Positions 4,430 through 7,685 of a DNA stretch of 7,685 bases are shown here, piece by piece; position 1 is the stretch's first letter; each line of letters starts with the position of its first letter. Below the pieces are notes generated by a model. It had not been told where the DNA came from and made no database searches. It saw only the letters and a program-made list of their open reading frames with translations. A program made the position numbers and the translations under genes. The stretch covers positions 1 to 7,685 of the forward strand of contig JAUILW010000138.1 of assembly GCA_030432795.1 (NCBI GenBank), written 5' to 3'. The DNA comes from Gammaproteobacteria bacterium (GTDB lineage Bacteria; Pseudomonadota; Gammaproteobacteria; Pseudomonadales; Azotimanducaceae).

Positions 4430-6199
4430 ATGTCCGGGGAAGACGAACTGCCAGGCGTGCCGGGTTACAAGCTACTGTCGCGCCTGGGTAGCGGCGGTAT
4501 GGCGCACGTGTATCTGGCGATTCAGGAGGGTATCGATCGTCGGGTCGCGCTCAAGTTTCTGTCGGTCGACCGAACGGACCCTGCGGCCTACGAGCAGTTC
4601 AAGACCCGCTTCTATCGTGAGGCGCGCACGATTGGCAACCTCAATCATCCCGGCATTACGACGGTGCATCAGTTCGGCGAGCATGAGGGCAGGCTCTTTC
4701 TCGCCATGGAGTACCTCGCCGGGGGCGATCTCGCTGACCGGATCCGCGCAGGCGTCGTCGCCCCTGATGAGTGCATCCGTTGGGTGCGTGAGATTGCCGA
4801 GGCGCTTGCTCAGGCGCACGAGGCCGGCGTTGTGCACCGTGACATCAAGCCGGAAAACCTGCTCTTTGACGAGCAGGGTCGAATCAAGCTCGCCGATTTT
4901 GGCATCGCGCGTCGGGCTGAAGATGATTCCAGCCTGACCAAGGGGTTCGTCATCGGCACGCTACCGTACATGAGCCCTGAGCAGATGCTGGGCAGCGAAT
5001 CGGTGGATGCGCGTGCCGACCTCTATAGCCTTGGCGCGCTTTTTTTCGAGATGCTCACGGGTAAACAGGCGTTTCCTCAGAAGCAGGTGGAAGCGGTGTA
5101 TCTCGCAAAGCTCAACGAGCCCGTGAAGTTGCCTGCTGAGCTGGCCCGGTACCAGCCGTTGCTCGACAAACTTCTGGCGGCGCAGCCCGAAGCTCGCTTT
5201 GGAGATGCGCGTGCATTCATTGCGGAGCTCGACAAGCTGAGCAAGCCTGAGGTGGCGGAGAGCGGCAGGTTCGGTGTCAGCATGGTGGTTGTCGCTATTG
5301 CGGCCGTGGGCTTACTCCTGACGGTATATCGGCTCTGGTTTACAGGCCCCGAGGGATCAGACGCCTACCAGCTGAAGCTGAGTGTTCTACCGGAGGACAG
5401 CTCGATTTATCTCCTGCCCGAGCTGCAGGTGCTCGATCGGCGCAGCCGCTTGCCTGCGGGCGCCTACGAGGCGCTTGCCTGGGCACCGGCGCATCAGGCG
5501 CGGCGGGTTCGTTTCGAGCTTCCGGGTGCAGACGATGACGAGGCGGTTCTTCTGCAACCGGTACGGCTGCCGCTGGTCGAGGAGTACCACCGGTATCTGG
5601 ATGTGGCCGCGGATGCAGACGCCGAGCGCGCTGAAGCTTTTCTGTCCGCGTATCCAGACTCCCCTTTGCGGGACCTTGTGCGTGTACTCGCGCGGGATGA
5701 AGGGTTGGACATCGAACTCCTGGAGAAAAAGGCGCAGGTGGGTGACCTCTCGGCACTGGTGACCTTGAGCGAGATCCTCGACCAGGGATGGGCAGATCTG
5801 GCGGCAGACCGTCAGCGTTCCATGAGTCTTGCCAGGCGTGCGGCGGACTCGGGCTACGCCTTTGCGCAGTATCACTACGCCATTCAGCTGCTGGAACAGG
5901 GTGACCGCGTTCGCGAAGGTACGGAGGTTCTCGAAGCCGCCGCCGCACAGGGCTTCTTTCCGGCGCAGAATCTCCTGGGCGCAGGGCTGGTGGAAGGGCA
6001 GTGGATTGGGCAGGACCTGGAGCGTGGCGAAGCACTCCTGCGCAGCGCCGCAGCGCAGGGGTATCGCGAAGCGATGTACAACCTGTCTGTGCTGCTGTCG
6101 ATGGGAGGCGCGGAGCGCCGTGCTGAGGCTGCGAGTATGGTTCGGCGCGCGGCGGAGCTCAACGACCCGATGGCTCGGAGTTATCTGGATGGGGGATAG
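4430..6199 (+). CDS. Membrane-anchored Hanks-type Ser/Thr protein kinase with C-terminal Sel1-like repeats
   Basis: The product is 589 residues. Residues ~13-270 are a eukaryotic-like kinase domain with all key residues present: glycine loop LGSGGMAHVY (19-28), Lys42 in VALK, Glu64 in the C-helix, HRDIKPEN (136-143, Asp138 catalytic), DFG (156-158), GTLPYMSPEQ (176-185) and DLYSLG (Asp197). It is an RD-type kinase with Ser/Thr at 167, 168 and 170 in the activation loop, so autophosphorylation is likely. Residues ~283-300 form one transmembrane helix, placing the kinase in the cytoplasm and the rest in the periplasm. Residues ~311-385 (LKLSVLPEDSSIYL...LPAGAYEALAW) weakly resemble a PEGA domain. 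Residues ~431-587 contain about four Sel1/TPR-like helical repeats (ALLRSAAAQGYREAMYNLSVLL), a protein-binding scaffold. The substrates and signal are unknown. Its end overlaps the convergent TpsB gene by 19 bp. Confidence 0.93.
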   Translation: MSGEDELPGVPGYKLLSRLGSGGMAHVYLAIQEGIDRRVALKFLSVDRTDPAAYEQFKTRFYREARTIGNLNHPGITTVHQFGEHEGRLFLAMEYLAGGDLADRIRAGVVAPDECIRWVREIAEALAQAHEAGVVHRDIKPENLLFDEQGRIKLADFGIARRAEDDSSLTKGFVIGTLPYMSPEQMLGSESVDARADLYSLGALFFEMLTGKQAFPQKQVEAVYLAKLNEPVKLPAELARYQPLLDKLLAAQPEARFGDARAFIAELDKLSKPEVAESGRFGVSMVVVAIAAVGLLLTVYRLWFTGPEGSDAYQLKLSVLPEDSSIYLLPELQVLDRRSRLPAGAYEALAWAPAHQARRVRFELPGADDDEAVLLQPVRLPLVEEYHRYLDVAADADAERAEAFLSAYPDSPLRDLVRVLARDEGLDIELLEKKAQVGDLSALVTLSEILDQGWADLAADRQRSMSLARRAADSGYAFAQYHYAIQLLEQGDRVREGTEVLEAAAAQGFFPAQNLLGAGLVEGQWIGQDLERGEALLRSAAAQGYREAMYNLSVLLSMGGAERRAEAASMVRRAAELNDPMARSYLDGG

Positions 6200-7685
6200 A
6201 CGAAGCGCACGGCGGCGTGCCAGCCGTCATCCTGAATGTCACTATCTTGCGGCGCTGGAAAATCATCATCATCGAGCGCGTGGCCCCAGTACACGGATAC
6301 ATCGAACCAGCCCGTAGGCGCCCATTCGGCACCTATGCCGAGGCTGCGGATCTTCGCCCAGCGACCGGTCCCTAAGCGGTCGTCGCGATCTCTGGCGCGC
6401 CCGTAGTCAACGAATGGCACCATCGTCAGGTGCCAGCGGTCCACCCCGCGCTCGTCGATGCCCAGGGGAATTCGCCAGGATGCCGAAACCATCATGCCTT
6501 CGTCCCGTACGAGCTGGTTCTCCCGATACCCACGCACCGTACGCGCGCCACCGAGGGCGATCTTCTGCACGGACAGAAGGGGGTCGAGTGCTTTCTGCCA
6601 GGTCGTGTTGACGATGAGCTGGCTGCTCAGCAGCGGTAACCGTCGAGCATATTGCGCTTGCAGTACGATTGCGCTGAAGCGGCCGTCGGGTATTCGTGCG
6701 CCCGTACGCCGGTCTCGGCTTTCTCCACGTGTGATCGTTGCGTCGAACGCGTCGATGCCATGGCGATAGGACAGGCGCCCGGCAAACACCTGGTTTTCCA
6801 GGCGCTCCGTCCACTCCACCCCTGCCTGAAGTGCAAACGTGGTGCTTTCACCGTCCTGCGCGCCCAGGGAGAAAGAGAACGGCTGGTCCAGCAGCTCGGT
6901 TTCGCTGCGGCTGTGATCTGCACTCAGGAATCCGAGCACACGTCGCCTGGGAGATTCGATCAGTAGCTGGCGGAGTTCAATTCCCCAAGTGCGCGCATCG
7001 TTCTCGATATCCAGGGCATTGAACTGCGATGCCACCACTTCCGATCCGTCGGTGGAGGCATACACGCCGACCTCGGTGGCGGTAAAGATCGGCAACTGAT
7101 AGCGGAACGCACCGGCAGTTTTGCCTTCGCCCTGCACCATCGCCAGGCGCAGGTAGTCGCTGCTGCCGGTGAGGTCGAAATGCTCGAACTGCAGGGTCGC
7201 TGCCTCGGCGCCGATGGAGGGCGATCGATGATTGTCCATGGTTAGCGACCAGCGGTACGCAGCCCGGCGTGTGATATCGATGTCGAGCACGGCGTCGCCC
7301 AGTCGCTCCCCCGGACGCACGCGCCCATTGATCCTGACGACCTCGGGTCGCTGTTCCATCACGCGCAGTACTTCCTGCAGTGTCGTCAACCGGAACGGCG
7401 TGGGAATGGACTCGAGCGCTGTGCGCAGGCGGGAGCGGCGTTTCGGCTCGTAAGAAAGGTAGCGGATTTCTGTCAGGCTGCCCTCCACTGCGCGGTAGAC
7501 CACTTTGCCGTCGATGACGTTCTGATCCGGAAGCAGCACGCCCGAGTTGATGTAGCCTAGAGCAGCGTATCGTTCGGAAAGGGCGTGCTGAATGCTCTTT
7601 AGCTCTTCGATGTGCACGGTCCGTCCCAGGTATGGCGCAGCCGCGGCGTCAACGTCTGCGGTTCTGAGCACGGAGCTATCGGCAA
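6181..7685 (-). CDS. Two-partner secretion outer-membrane transporter (TpsB; ShlB/FhaC/HecB family), 5'-truncated
   Basis: The frame stays open to the right edge, so the true start, signal peptide and N-terminal plug helix are missing; the GTG at 7669-7671 lies inside the first POTRA domain. About 501 codons are visible, against roughly 550-580 in the family. The first POTRA ends near 7470 (PYLGRTVHIEELKSIQHALSERY, GYINSGVLLPDQNV, VEGSLTEI). A second POTRA spans roughly 7260-7470. The rest is the 16-strand Omp85-type barrel, with the diagnostic VRGY loop motif at 6526-6537 in GGARTVRGYRENQL. Such proteins export one large beta-helical TpsA partner (adhesin, cytolysin or contact-dependent toxin) across the outer membrane. 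No TpsA is present here. The gene on its 3' side points the other way, so a linked partner must lie beyond the right edge. The last strand, WHAAVRFVY, is followed by an extra PPSR tail, and the stop TAA at 6181-6183 lies within the kinase gene. Confidence 0.92.
   Translation of the reverse strand, partial: ADSSVLRTADVDAAAAPYLGRTVHIEELKSIQHALSERYAALGYINSGVLLPDQNVIDGKVVYRAVEGSLTEIRYLSYEPKRRSRLRTALESIPTPFRLTTLQEVLRVMEQRPEVVRINGRVRPGERLGDAVLDIDITRRAAYRWSLTMDNHRSPSIGAEAATLQFEHFDLTGSSDYLRLAMVQGEGKTAGAFRYQLPIFTATEVGVYASTDGSEVVASQFNALDIENDARTWGIELRQLLIESPRRRVLGFLSADHSRSETELLDQPFSFSLGAQDGESTTFALQAGVEWTERLENQVFAGRLSYRHGIDAFDATITRGESRDRRTGARIPDGRFSAIVLQAQYARRLPLLSSQLIVNTTWQKALDPLLSVQKIALGGARTVRGYRENQLVRDEGMMVSASWRIPLGIDERGVDRWHLTMVPFVDYGRARDRDDRLGTGRWAKIRSLGIGAEWAPTGWFDVSVYWGHALDDDDFPAPQDSDIQDDGWHAAVRFVYPPSR

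Noticed and set aside
5340..6035. 231-codon minus-strand open frame inside the kinase gene
   Set aside because: It is proline- and arginine-rich, without domain character, and lies fully antisense to an unmistakable kinase; typical of spurious frames in GC-rich coding DNA.
7669..7671. GTG as the start of the TpsB gene
   Set aside because: The frame remains open upstream to the window edge, and the codon falls inside the first POTRA domain, so a start here would lack the signal peptide an outer-membrane protein needs.

Overview
This 7.7 kb, GC-rich window has the protein families and gene density of a Gram-negative gammaproteobacterium. The evidence is a fused CysN-CysC sulfate-activation protein, an outer-membrane two-partner-secretion transporter, and a LysR-family regulator. 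The lineage call is an inference from gene content; no rRNA or other phylogenetic marker is present. Seven protein genes fill the window. Both end genes run off the edges, and no gap exceeds about 130 bp. I see no tRNA, rRNA, CRISPR array, insertion sequence or prophage.

Left part (1-2454): the 3' end of cysNC (+) meets a GPH-family sugar:cation-symporter-like gene (-) tail to tail. A hairpin lies between them and contains the transporter's stop codon. The transporter begins with an odd five-copy tetrapeptide repeat. It is divergent from the next gene, across a 62 bp gap.

Middle (2455-4429): a VOC (glyoxalase/dioxygenase-like) metalloprotein gene (+) converges on a small secreted-protein gene (-). 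Their shared end carries a perfect 28 bp palindrome. The secreted-protein gene is divergent from a LysR-type regulator gene (+). The 127 bp gap between them holds a clean T-N11-A dyad, the type of site LysR proteins bind, and part of it recurs 31 bp further on. The regulator probably controls itself and the secreted protein.

Right part (4430-7685): a membrane-anchored Hanks-type Ser/Thr kinase (+) has an intact catalytic core, one transmembrane helix, a PEGA-like segment and C-terminal Sel1-like repeats. It overlaps tail to tail by 19 bp with a TpsB (ShlB/FhaC) outer-membrane transporter gene (-) that is cut off at the right edge. The exported TpsA partner is not in the window. If it is local, it lies beyond the right edge.

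The most interesting points are the LysR operator architecture, the kinase with a predicted periplasmic Sel1 region beside a TpsB gene, and the uncharacterised secreted protein. I see no strong evidence for a wholly new system.
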